From Paragordius varius (lineage: Eukaryota > Nematomorpha), in NCBI GenBank assembly GCA_964247055.1, contig OZ176055.1:3596001-3660000 (forward strand): DNA of 64,000 nt, in the 5' to 3' direction. Within the stretch, counting starts at the first letter, position 1; each line of letters opens with the position of its first letter. The position numbers and the translations under genes were made by a program. Positions 51,401 through 63,379 of the stretch are shown piece after piece. The notes under the pieces were generated by a model that worked only from the letters and a program-made list of their open reading frames with translations, had not been told where the DNA came from and ran no database searches.

Positions 51401-54400
51401 TGATTAAAATTTCAAACAACAAAATTCGTTTAAAATTTTAACAAATCCTTTTTGCGTTGGATTAAATGCATCTTTAATAATAATAATATGGATTGGAAAT
51501 AAATTAAAATCATTAGTTTGCATTTTGAGATTCAACGTTCTTCGTTGAAAATTAAGGCAAACAAAATAAAAAATTCTCATTAATGACCGCTGTAGCAAAA
51601 TGTTTTATAAGACATTATCCAACTAATAAGCGTAATTCATGGAAAAAAATCCTAAATACATTAAAGATAATAATTTAAATATATGTTACCGGCATAGGTA
51701 TTTTAGATAAATCTTTGCCAATACAATTCTTAATAATGTTCCAAAGGTTAAGACTCATGTTTGGCCGGTCAGGAATACTTTTTCTATGAGGAATCGAAGT
51801 TTTTCCACCCTTATTTTCGCGACTGAGTGTAAGTAAAACTGCAATAGCAGGATCAAACTTCAATACACCGCTATCTATAGCGGCTAAAAATTGATTAGTT
51901 TGTGCACCAGAAGAGGTTAAGGATAGCTTCCGTAGTTCTTTGGGGCTTTTTTGACGAGGTGTCCCATGATGTTGTGCACTGCCCTACATATGCGAGGAAA
52001 TATTTAACTATGCTATATAATATATTTTCTAAGTATGTAAGATGGATATACTCATAATGACCTCGTTTGTGGGGGGGGGGGGGGGGGGGGGTGGCATATT
52101 AATTCATTTATAATGAAGTATATAAAAAAACATTTTTTAACTTAATATTTATTCATTTATATGTTTACAATCTATACTATAAGTTGTATCTGTAGAAACC
52201 TTAGCGCTTAAATGTATTTTCCTTAAATAATATTTATTCCTACACATAGCATTTAACGGTTTCATCAAAACCACTAAGGCCATATTTTAAAATTAAAAAA
52301 ATACCTTATATCGGCTGTATTAGTTGGTTCTAATAAGGTAAAAAAGATGATTAAAAAATGGCTCTACTATGTATCACGCGTTACGTTTAGAATCAATAAA
52401 AAATTTTTAATATATGATTATTAAGAACCAGGATATGTGCACTAGTGTCGTTGAACACTTCAAGTTGGTCCTTCAACATTTTGAGTTGGTCCTTGACAAA
52501 TTGGTCCTTGAACACCTCAAATTGGTCGTTCATTTTTTTAAATTTGTCTAGAACTTTTATCAATCAAACAGTGTATCATTCCTCTATTTTATCATTTTAA
52601 CCGTAATTAAATTTAGGTTTTCTTGGTTATTATTTACATTTTTTCATATTTTAATTTTAATAATTTTATAAAAACAAAAAAGTGGCTTTTGAATAAAAAA
52701 TTTTATTATTAAATGAATAAATATAAAATAAAGAAAGAAAATTATATTAAAAAATAGTAAAATATAAAAAATACATGTAAAAAATTATGGTTACCAAATT
52801 TAAAAATTCTAAGGACCAACTTGAAGTGTTCAAGGACTAATTTTAAATGTGCAAGAACTAACTTCAAGTGTTCAAGAGCACTCATGAAGTGCAAATGGTA
52901 TATAATACTACATAAACATATATACTTTTCTTTCTCTAGGTGTAGAAGTAAGGGTAGTATTGGTAGTATCAACGTCAATAGGTTTAACAATAACTTTTGC
53001 ACGTTGTTCCGTATTAGGCATCATAGATTCGCCATAATAATCTGGACCGCTAATGCCACCGGTTTTCGTCATGATAGAATTTGATTCTTCTCTTAATGTG
53101 TTGTTTGTCCCATCATTAGAGTGTTGTTTTAGTTTTGGAGCATCTTGTCTATCTAGAGTGGATGATATACGTATTCCCCTTCCAGACTCGCTATCAGATT
53201 GTTGAGCGCCACCTCCTTCAGATAATTCATCCTCGTCTATAGCCATACGTTCCATACCCATACCAACACCCATGGGTTGAGAGCCGTCATAATTTTCGCC
53301 TTATATATATTTATATATATGACATAAAATTTTGATATTCAAAATTAAATGTATAAACTCTAAAAGCTATAATTCCTATTGCCGCTATCTACCGGTGGTG
53401 GTAGCTAAATCATCTTTACTGAACTAAAACAGCAGAGGCGAGTTTGGATGCTTTGCGTAAAAATATCAATCTTCTTTGAGATTTTTCTTCACAAGAAGGG
53501 CACATGGAAACTCAAAATTTGCCTTAACTTATTCGACCATGTATTCGAATAATTATGGCAAACTTTGATTTTAAAATCTACACACTGCCGCATTATCAAA
53601 AAAGAATTAGTATAACAATATTTAGTCACCCTTGATTTTTTCTATACATGCTACATGATTACAAAAGTAAAATATAAAATTGAGAGTGATGCCAATTTTT
53701 CTATTTCTTTCCTAACCCAAAAGGTTTTATATGATGGGAATTAAAAAATATGGTTTGTTTACAAAAGAATATTTAGTGTATTACATGTGGTTTTTTTATT
53801 AAAAAATATAAGAATAATATCAATACCTCAGGCCATTAATAAAATAAATGTTAAAAAGCATAAAATTATATTGGCTAAGTATAAATTTAATGACATTCGA
53901 AATAATTATTTACTATAAAAAAAATGATTGGTTAAAATTAAGAAAAAATTTATTTAATTAATTTATAATCCAAAGCTCTCACAAAAAAGCCATATTTCAA
54001 TGATAAATTTTTTAAATATTATCCTCCCGTCCTTAATATATATTTATACGTTATATTATCCACCTAAATATATCAACCATATATCAAAGAAATTAGTTTT
54101 ACAAAATAATATTAAAATATTTATAAATTATATAATCATAGTTCTTTAACTTTATATAATTTAATTTAGGATATGAGTAGGTATATATCTCTACTTTTTT
54201 ATTGCAAACATAGCCATATAGCATTCATAGTAAAGATTTGTTTAAAGTAGGTTGTGTTGCAATTGAAAAAAATAGAAAAAATATATAGCGTTTAAGCAAT
54301 AATAGGACTTTTTAGCAATGCGTTAATGCTAATCTGACAATTATTTTTTTAAAAAAATGCAAAGTTATTTCCTACTATTATTTCTATTGCAAAATATATT

Positions 54401-57400
54401 GAAAGAGAAGAAATCAAATTAAAAACCAATATGGTGGTTGAGTGAAACAGTTTCACCCGAACGTCGTTTGTTTAATTGAGCGGACCTTTTTGTAGCGCTA
54501 ATGACATCCATATCGCTATGAACTGAGCCCGCTATACAAGTGGAATGTTTGGCAGTAATATTATTACTGTTGTTTTCAACATAAGCATGGTTATGACTGA
54601 AAGCGCCTTCACTCACATTAGAGAGTCCACTCAAACTTCGACTGTTAAAAATATGATCATTGATAAAATTAGTAAAAAAAACAGCCCAAAATTTAAATCT
54701 TTATATAATACTAGACATTAAAAGTCAAAACTCTTCCAATAAAATCAAGACTTTTGCAATCAAATCAAAAAATTTAAATTTCAATTAAAAAAGGTAACAG
54801 ATATATTTGTTATGCAATGCAATAAATGCTATTATATGAAAATATTTTATATTTTGTACTAAGGGGATACCTCATAAAATATAATAAATCGCATTGTTTG
54901 CATATTAGTTATACAATATGGAATTAACTAAGTAAAAATCATAACTCCATATCCGGTAAAAATATATTTTAAAAGCTAATATTAACATACCTTTTATGTT
55001 ACACCAAAAAAATCAAATATGTTTGGGCAAATAAATAACAAATGTATAGGATGTGTAACAGAAATTAAACTTTGCGATTTAAAACAAAATACATTCCTTA
55101 TAAATAAAAATATCCCGGCAATTACGTTTACTAATTTTTGAAAAATTTTACATACATAACACAAGATATACTTATGTATATGGGGAGTTTTGGGTTTTCT
55201 CGATGGTAGACTAACAACAAAACTATCCTCTTTGAGCAAATTCGTTGCCGTGGCAACGTCATTGGCATCAAAAAATTCATCTTCATCGCTTAATACGCTG
55301 GCTACTAAATTAAAATATCAAAAAATATTATTTTGGAAGAAATATAACTTTAATTATAATTTCCAATATTTAATTTGGAACTATATTAATATCCATAACC
55401 CTTAAATATTATTAACAATTCGATATATTTCACATGAATGATTAAAATCTGCATTTTCAAAATTTATGATTTATCATAAAATATGGGTTAATATAAATAG
55501 CAAATCGTTTCTTAATTTGTTTACATTATTATTAACACAATTACTTTATTTTAGTGCTAAGCAAATTTATTTATAATTATACGAATTATAATTCCAAAAT
55601 TTGAACATCATCATATTTTTATATAGTGCACAAAAAGAATGTTTTATAATTTTTAATACACTTAGTAATTTAATTAACTTAAATGTGAAAAAATTTAAAA
55701 CCAAATTTAATGTAATAGAAAGAGAATAAAAAGACAAATTCTAATTCTAATTATATTAAAATTTGGTTTTCGTTTAAAAATCATAGATTTTTAAATACAA
55801 AAGATATTGCACGTCCTGTAGATCACTGGACTATAAATGCCACATAGTTACTTCTTAATTACAAATTTAAGTTAAACAATGATAATATTTATTTTAATAT
55901 TGATTAAATTAGACGTATTTATAAAAAAAATTACCCTTGAAACTTCTAGAAATAAATTTCATTAAAATCTTTTGCCATTGCTAATAATTAATATCAAAGT
56001 TTAAAATGAACACGCTTTTTAAACAAATGTTTTTATAACATACAGTATGATGTAGGTGAAAATTGTAATTGCACTTGGGCACGTTGGTTTAAAGCATTCT
56101 CAGCATTATTTCTTGATTTATCTAAATCATTATCCTTATTGATTGGAGTATCTTTCGTTTTATTGTCAAAGGGTGTTGAAAATTTTTCATTGGGATTTCT
56201 GTTGCACATAAAAATAATTAAAAATATTTGGTGAAAAGTGAAGTGAATCTTATTTATAATATTATCAAAAAAAATTTACTATTAATATCCTACTTTAAAA
56301 ATTGGTAAATTTTTCAAAATGCAAAATTTAAATACAATTTAATATTACTCAAAATATCTTTTTTATGACCTCCATGCGAAAAATGAAATGTACAAATCTA
56401 TCAAAATAAATTGATTTTTTTGCATGTTTTCACTATCAACTTATAGCTATTATACCCGGACCAAAAAAATTATATAAAGTCCTCAGATATACGTAGCCAT
56501 TAGATAAAGTTTTCAATACATGATAATTTTATATTACAAACCACCCTACAAGTTTAATTTATAAGCATTTAACCATATTCCATTTTGTTCCTTCCTTTTA
56601 CAAAAAAAACGCTTTTTACGTCAATGTATGTAATGGTGAAAAACAAAATCGGTCTTACACAGCATTATTCCTAGGGTTGTTAGGGTTAGGGATGATTGAT
56701 GATGTGGATGAAGTTGAATCTTTTTGTCGTTTCTCCTGATTTATCAGGTAAATGAGATTGCGGGCCGCAACTTTTTCCAAATGATTGTGTTGCTTAGCCA
56801 ACTGTTCAACCATTTGTTCCAAACTGGCTTTCTGATCTCGTTCATGTTGAAGCGTTCGGATCCAACGCTTATTTTGGTTTTGAGCTAAGGCTAAAAATTC
56901 GCCACAAGCCTAATATTAACATAGGAAATTTGGGAGATGTCATTTTTATGCGTTAATAAATTTATTAGGGAATAATTTATACTTTAATTAATTAAAATAA
57001 ATAATCTCAATAATGGATTCACATATTAATTAGGGACAATAAATCTTTTATATATTGAATCATCAAACCTGTATTTGCTCTAGACTAGCCCATTCTTTAA
57101 TTGTATGTTATATTTTTTTATTTTTAAAATAGGCATAATATAATAATGACCTTTATTATATAATAATTAAAAAGACTGACCGGTTATGAATGCATTCATT
57201 GATTGTTGTTAAAATCATTAATTTAAACATATAAACATATTTTTAACATGTGCCATAAATATATATTATAAAATTATAGAAAATCAAATGTAAAAAAATA
57301 CTTAACATTAAAAAATACAGTTCATTGGTTGTATTTACAATATATTGCAATTGTCGTTATCGTCTGACCATGAATAACTGTATTTAATGGTCAAATTATT

Positions 57401-59416
57401 TTTAACGGTCAAACGCCATTTCAATTTAAATGAATCTTTAAAAATGGGCCACGATGATGCGAATAATGAGCCATTTTCACCACAATCAAGATCATCTAGA
57501 AGGGATTCACTGTCCATTATCATTTAGCTTAAATTTAACAATAAACCAATACTTTGGCGGTTTTTATCGACTAATTTTAATTTTATTGTATATTTTGACA
57601 ACAATCAACAAGTTATTTTACTAATATGTCCACTTTATATTAATATTTTAACAAGACCGAAATTTCTATTAAGATTAACAGTCCGAAAATATATAAATTT
57701 GCAGTGATTGTGCCAAAATAAACCAATTTTTTATTGATATTATTATTATTATTAAGGTTTGATTAATCAATATATCTTTATCATAAACAAATTTTAGCAT
57801 CAATAAATCAATATAATAGTTGGATGTGATGTACAATGTCCACACACCACTCTTTTATTAATATTTATCCTTAACAAAAGTTATATTTTTTTCAAATAGA
57901 TATTAATCATCCGTAAAAGAGTAATATATGAAAAAATTTGTGCAAAAAAATTGGATATAAACCAAATGTCATATGATTAGATGTCACTATATCTATTCTA
58001 CAAATCTATCACTGTAAAACTCAATATGTTAAAAAAATATCAGGTAAAAAAAGTTAATTAATTTAAATTTTAACATAAAACCCATAAAATTTAACTATAT
58101 ACCTTATTTTTTATAAGTAAAGAGAAAAATTTTATCAAGACTTGTGAAGGTTCTAACATTCGCTTGTCCAAGGCTGATAAGGATAATAGAAAATAGCGTT
58201 GTTTTAGAGTACCAACTCTATAATATAATTTGGGGTAAAAAAAGTACACGATTCCAAGAAAACAAACTTACACTAACAACGGCTTGAGTAGTTATTTGAA
58301 ACAAGGTTCCACGTTCATTCACAATCTTGGCTTTAGCTTTAATCAAAGCGATCTTTTGAGCCAATGTAGCATTATTAGGTGGCGAAACGTTATTGGTTGT
58401 CGTTACTGTCGTGATGGGCGTATTTGATGATTTTGCAACTAAATTATCGGAAGAATTTTTTTCACTAGAAGCAGATCCAGAATTATTCAGAGTATGTGGT
58501 GTTGAATTATTAAGATTTACCGAACTGTCGCAAACACCACGATTTGGCTCCCCTAGAGCGGCGGCCGTAAGTGATTCATCAAACTCAGTTAAAGCTTTAT
58601 GGAATGCTTTACTGTGTTTATTTATTAACGTTTCACAAGTGATTAAATCATCGAGTTTGTGGGATAGATCAAGCGTTAATTGATCTACCACAACGGAAGT
58701 TAAACCGGTTGACTGGGGAGTTTTTTGCGTTGTGTTTGATGGTTTTGTATTAGAGATGGGTGTTATATTCGAACCTGGCGTGTTTTGTTTTATAAGCGAA
58801 TTACTATTATTAGTATTGCCTATCAACTCTGGTGACATATATTGTTGTTCAAATAAAGCTTGTTCTTCTTCATCTAGGTCCATAAAATTATTAAAATGAC
58901 AAAATATGTTGAAAAAATCGAAAGAAAAAATAAGAAAGAGTAATAAAATCGTTGTTAATCGCAATTTGAAACAAAAACATTGTATTATCAAAATAAAATC
59001 AATTGTTTATGTCAACAGAGCCGCTATTTAAAAATTTAAATACCGGATTCAAGTTCGCGTATTGCACGTGATTTAGCCAGTTCTAAAGCGGTTACCCATT
59101 TCTGTCTGTCTACCTCAGATGTAGCTTTCAAGTGAAATGTATGTGAGCCACCGTTTGTAACCACAAAACTGGTTGAATCAATGGTATCTATAAATGCACC
59201 TTGCAAATTAATGGATCCACGACATGTGTAAGGTATATCATTCTGGGATCTAAAATATAACGTGACATTATACCTGTAGTATGACAAAATACCTTGGGAT
59301 AACACAAAATAACGTTTCTGATAACCTTTAATATAATTTGTCCATTTATATAACCATCCTTTGAAGGATGCTGCGTTATTATTGGCTGTCAGTTTTGTGT
59401 CCCCACCAACTAACAT
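48436..59416 (-). CDS. OSBP: OSBP, oxysterol-binding protein (PH, coiled coil, FFAT, ORD)
   Basis: It exchanges sterol and PI4P at ER-Golgi contacts. Sixteen exons: 59274-59416, 59044-59249, 58272-58873, 56659-56909, 56044-56198, 55172-55304, 54427-54641, 52926-53299, 51690-51983, 50824-51069, 50362-50504, 49859-50033, 49416-49582, 48968-49115, 48691-48763, 48436-48587. All phases fit: 1158 residues against about 800 in human OSBP. PH domain about 18-110 (GWLYKWTNYIKGYQKRYFVL, WVTALELAK). Helical part: LDDLITCETLINKHSKA, VNERGTLFQITTQA, ACGEFLALAQNQNKRW, EQLAKQHNHLEK. FFAT motif EDEFFDAND at about 461-469 for VAP binding. ORD from about 693: SLNLWNIIKNCIGKDLSKIP, PFNPLLGETYE, signature EQVSHHPP split by an intron, SKFRGKYL, GTAPTDSRxRPDQR-type APTDSRKRPDQR, KEKQDWSPCP. 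The extra length lies in Asn/Ser/Thr-rich linkers. The start ATG follows an in-frame stop directly. Confidence 0.95.
51190..51345 (-). repeat. Candidate tRNA-derived SINE, copy 1, in an OSBP intron
   Basis: On the minus strand there is a tRNA-like head with a B-box (GAGAGTTCGAACCCCG) and a preceding possible A-box region (..AAAGCTTGTGGATCGGACTC). Then comes ACAACGCAGTTTTTTTTATC and a body CCTGGACAGGCAAAGC..ACAAGTCCTGATAC. The body recurs at 58125-58230 in the same orientation. The T-stem pairs poorly, so it is not a working tRNA. Confidence 0.45.
51984..52925 (-). other. OSBP intron with opposed 21-bp minisatellite arrays and a poly-G run
   Basis: 52451-52528 holds about four 21-bp units of the type TTGAACACTTCAAGTTGGTC(C), one shortened to 15 bp. 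52811-52894 holds four 21-bp units of the inverse type AAGGACCAACTTGAAGTGTT(C). The first unit of each side forms a perfect 23-bp inverted repeat about 340 bp apart. At 52071-52091 there are 21 consecutive G on the plus strand (C in the transcript). Confidence 0.8.
57335..57535 (-). CDS. Candidate extra exon or nested gene start inside an OSBP intron
   Basis: An open frame of 62 codons begins MIMDSESLLDDLDCGENGSL and continues FASSWPIFKDSFKLKWRLTV. Its base use is clearly richer in G and C than the surrounding intron, and it ends next to a GTAAAT that could be a donor site. It does not fit between the flanking OSBP exons, which already join in phase and match the family. It may start a nested minus-strand gene, be an alternative first exon, or be chance. 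No family recognised. Confidence 0.3.
58125..58230 (-). repeat. Candidate SINE, copy 2, decayed
   Basis: It matches the body and part of the head of the element at 51190-51345 (plus strand: CAAGACTTGTGAAGGTTCTA, CGCTTGTCCAAGGCTGATAA, AGCGTTGTTTTAGAGTACCAACTCT). The B-box is eroded. It lies just 3' of an OSBP exon in the intron. Confidence 0.4.
59250..59273 (-). other. 24-base, in-frame, stop-free intron inside the OSBP PH domain
   Basis: Minus strand TACAG/GTATAATGTC..TATTTTAG/ATCCCAG. If kept, it adds eight residues (roughly YNVTLYFR) between YYR and SQND. If removed, the protein reads ILSYYRSQNDIPYTCRGSINL, which lines up with the remembered human OSBP LLSYYRSKAEMRHTCRGTINL without a gap. 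The homology therefore favours a real 24-base intron. Confidence 0.8.
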
Positions 59417-60498
59417 AAATTATTTAGCTTCATATGGTGAGTTTATCAGGTGGGATATTTGCTTGTGCAATACCGTCGGTATAACATTTGATATCTTTCA
59501 TATTATTATATTTTTATTTTAACATTGAATCAATTTGCGGTATCTAAATACCCCGGACAATAATTAAGTGTTTATTTTTAAAAAACTATTGTAAGAAACG
59601 GATCCAATTTAAATTAATGCTTCTATACTAATATAAATCATAATAAGCCAAAATATGTAAATAAAGTTTAGTTTTGGAAAAAAAGTTCCGTATAGAACTA
59701 CCGAGACGCCATTTTTAATTTGCAGCATTTTCGCAAAATATATCGTTGATTTGATTTTAAGGAAATTAAGTTTACTTTTTTAAACCACATGTAACATTGA
59801 TATAAACATAAAAAGGGAAATATTTTGCATTTTTATATTTAGCTTTAGCACACTTGTCACAATGGCTAGATTCTTAGCTTTAGGTTCCTCTGAATAAGTT
59901 ATATCAAGTATTTTAATTGTTTTTATTATATCTCGGTTGATTAAGGTTATTAAGTGCAAACCTTTGCCATAGTTTCAATATAACAAAAGAGTTTAACATA
60001 CATATTTATAAAAAAAACACAACAAAGGCCCGCTGACTATAAGTCCTCGCACAGAAAAATCACAATAAAGGGTTCAGATTCTTTATTTTTTTGTTACGAT
60101 GGACTGTGTTTTGTGTAAACTGTAATTTTTTCCCTACGGACAAAAAAGCGAAAAAGATTTATTTTTAAAAGTGTGTTAGTGTTATTGTTGAATTTCGGAT
60201 TTGAATGTTTTTGTAATTGAATAATTATATTTTATCAATTTTTAGCATAATGGATAATTATTTAAAAAACGGAACTCCATCGCCCTATCCGCTTTTCATA
60301 ATAAAAAAAGCTGATATCAATAATTTACAAAGAGTTAATTTATTTTTATTCTTAAAAAACTTTAACAAAATGAAAAAGAATAAATAAGTTCATAAATCTG
60401 TAAATTCAGCAATAAAATGATTATAATCTTTACCTATTCGTTACAATCGTATGTTTTTTTGTCAAAATTTATAAACATCTTTGCATAACACTGGGGAA

Positions 60499-60640
60499 TA
60501 GTTGGTCAATATAAAACACAGTAGTGTATGGAAGAAAACAACAAGTTTAATAAATGTATAAAGTAAAGTAAGAAAAGAAAAAATTGTGTATTCAACATGT
60601 GGTTTTTTCCATACATTACTGTGTGCCAATTGACCAACTA
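60499..60640. mobile_element. 142-bp hairpin MITE with ~45-bp arms and TA ends
   Basis: TAGTTGGTCAATATAAAACA on the left is inverted at the right (complement TAGTTGGTCAATTGGCACAC). The arms continue through CAGTA(G/A)TGTATGG and AAAACAAC/AAACCAC, separated by a loop of roughly 60 bases. TA at both edges fits a TA target duplication. A degenerate relative is at 27106-27207. Confidence 0.75.
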
Positions 60641-60998
60641 TAGTGTGAATGAGCAAGTAGTAACATGTACATTCTAAGTCTAAACAAAAATCACATTATA
60701 AAAGTATTCTGGTATAGAATTCAGGAACACTACAAGCGATCATTTTAATGCATTTTTTTGGGAATTTTTTTGTAAATTTAAAAATTAACCATTATAAAAA
60801 GTAAATTTTTATATATTGAGGATAACAAGCCAAAAGCTAATAAAAAAAGCTGTTGTCCATACATTATTCATTTTTTGTATATTTTACAGATATCAAAATC
60901 ATAAAGCTAATTAATGCGATCCACCCGTCGAATTTTAATTTATACAAGAAATGATGCATAATTTTAATAAATTTTAGAAGAATATCTTAAATATAAAT

Positions 60999-61001
<3 letters not shown>

Positions 61002-61072
<71 letters not shown>
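61002..61072. repeat. Compound (TA)n(GA)n microsatellite
   Basis: About 24 TA units followed by 11 GA units without interruption. Confidence 0.95.
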
Positions 61073-61073
<1 letters not shown>

Positions 61074-61824
61074 AAAGACCAAACACAATATATACCTGAT
61101 TTCTTTTTATGTAGGCGAGTTATGTTTAAAAACGGTAGAAAAACCCTTTGAGATATGCAAATACATTATCAATTTTATATATTTAGTTGGACATTATTGA
61201 GCTGAAACATTCAGTTGAGTTTTATTTCTATATAAAACAATATACTTCACAAAGTGGCAGTTTATGATTTTGGTTATATATGGAAATATGGATATGTCGC
61301 TTGTTTAAATTAATTTTACCTTATGATATACCGCATGCCCTAATTATATCCCCAAGCTTTATAATATATACTGAGATGTAGTATAAACGTTTTCTTTTAA
61401 GTTAATAATTTGAAAACTTGTATAAATAAAATTCGACATCTTTAATATAAGTGTTAAAAAAAGCAAATAATTTTTGACTTAAGGGCTTAAATGGTTTAAT
61501 TAAATGTATTGACTCCAAAGTTGGTAGACAGTTTTGGTTATCATCTTTGTGGCTGATTTGAAAACATTCTAATTCAAAAAAATATGAAGAAAATACGGTA
61601 GGGGGGTCACTTGAGTGGGCCTATTCCCATGGCTTACTTACACAAGCAAATTTAGGTCGAAACGGATATACCTTGATTTATTGATTAATTTAATAATTAA
61701 AAACAAGCTTAAAAATATCATAAACTGAGAATGTGAAGAAAAACATAAATTTATTGTGATATATATGTGATTGATTTTAAACTAAGTCAAAGGATTTGAA
61801 ACACAGCATTAAGGGTGGTTAAAT

Positions 61825-63379
61825 TTAATTAGCAATGGGTAAAGTTTTTGAAGAAGCCATCATCCTCTCATAATTTATCGTTTTTTCCAACTCTGCTCGA
61901 TCTACTATAAAGACCTGTTTATTCGGGGGATCTTTTACTAAACAAGCGTTTAAAGCACTTCGGACTGCACAAAGATTAGATGCTACATACCATTCATTAG
62001 TTACATCATTGTAGCATTCGACATCACTTATGGTTGTTGTACCATTAAAACCGCCCATTACTATAATCATATCATCCACTACCTATCATATAAATAAATG
62101 ATCTATATTTCTCAAATTTTTAGAAATTTATTTCCGCTTATTACAAATATTTTTATTAGTAATCTTTTAAAAATATCATATGTCATGTTGTGAGTATTAT
62201 AATTTAAGAGTTTAATATAAAATGTGTTTCACAAAATTCTATTTAATTTTGAAGAAAATCAAATTATTCAAAAAGCCTGCGGTGATAAAAATGTTTAGCA
62301 ACCTCGAATTATTATAAAAAGTCTTTTAAAAATGTCTCAAAATATACCTCACATGCAAAGTTGCTTCTCGCTTGAACCATCATTTTTGCGTTTTCCCATG
62401 TCTTTGTATCTGGGTCATATTTTTCAACAGATGATAGCCTATTGATGCCATTGAATCCACCCAAAGCATATATTTTTCCATGGAGACAAGCAAGGCTAAG
62501 GCCACTCCGTCTAACGCACATGGTCCGTATATCTATCCATTTTTTCGTGTCAGGATCATAATATTCGGCAGACGATAAACAATCCGTCCCATTAAAACCG
62601 CCTGCAATGTAAATTTTACCATTGCAAACAGCTGCGTTGGCATCACTCCGCTGATGGTTCATGGGTAGGATATGGGTCCATTGATTCGTTTCTGGCGTAT
62701 AACATTCGGCCGTATTTAACCGGGCCCGTCCATCGTATCCTCCCATAGCATAAATTTTATTGTTGAGTGTAACTACACTAACATAACATCTGGGACTATT
62801 CATACACCCAATCTCTACCCATGGATCCTTGGTAGGTGATGTAGATGCAGTCGACCTGGTGGAAACATCATTATTTTGTGAGCTATTATTATACATAGGA
62901 TCATAAGATTTAAAATCTTGATTGATATAGTTCATTTTTGCCCGGCTTGTCGTATTTGTTTGGATCGTAGACAAATCTAACATTTTACACGAACTAAAAT
63001 ATTGGCTCCCATTAAATCCCCCAATCATATATATTTTAGCATCAAAACATACCAACCCATGATAAGCCCTACTTTCAGAACTTTCAATTTCGGGTAAACT
63101 GATCCATTTATCAGCTCGAACATCATAAACTTCGATTTGAGAAACGGGACTCCCTTCACTCCATCCTCCAACAGTTAAAAGAACGCTGGATGAAATGCGA
63201 GGCGTATAAAACTTATGGCATAAATTGGTGGTTATCCCAGTATTTCTGTTATTCAAATACGACAGGGTAGGTTGATCTTTGTCAAATTTCGTATCATCGT
63301 TAGTAAAATCTGGTATTGCCAATTTGTTTGCTTTCATACAATTTGTTGATGTTGAGCTTACCCTTGAATTACTAAACAT
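61825..63379 (-). CDS. KLHL10: KLHL10-type kelch protein (kelch domain; BTB part not found)
   Basis: KLHL10 is an adaptor that brings substrates to CUL3 ubiquitin ligase, known for its role in sperm development in other animals. Exons 62348-63379 and 61825-62082 join in phase. Six kelch repeats: LLTVGGWSEGSPVSQIEVYD; IYMIGGFNGSQYFSSC; IYAMGGYDGRARLNTAECY; IYIAGGFNGTDCLSSAEYY; IYALGGFNGINRLSSVEKY; IIVMGGFNGTTTISDVECY. The order, GGWS..GSP.. in repeat 1, RSNFACEVVDDMI before repeat 6 and the tail ending SSKTLPIAN follow KLHL10 as remembered. Repeat 2 carries about 45 extra residues rich in Asn, Ser and Thr. The BTB and BACK domains must lie upstream, beyond 63380; an acceptor TTTAG overlaps the first ATG, so that ATG is probably not the true start. 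Confidence 0.85.

Larger units (their letters stand above)
59417..61824. other. Region between OSBP start and KLHL10 end, with repeats
   Basis: 59520-59950 is a reverse, decayed CTTAACACTT-family MITE (TATCTAAATACCCCGG, AAGCCAAAATATGTAAATAA). The hairpin MITE at 60499-60640 and the microsatellite at 61002-61072 are listed separately. No exon recognised. The OSBP promoter (minus strand) lies at the left, now partly made of the MITE. Confidence 0.5.

Noticed and set aside
52821-53084. 87-codon plus-strand frame
   Set aside because: Overlaps the 21-bp array and the complement of an OSBP exon that fits in phase.
56670-56700. Telomere-like GTTAGGGTTAGGG
   Set aside because: Lies in an OSBP exon and encodes Pro-Asn repeats in frame; too short for an interstitial telomere.
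58393-58683. 96-codon plus-strand frame
   Set aside because: Complement of the large OSBP linker exon.
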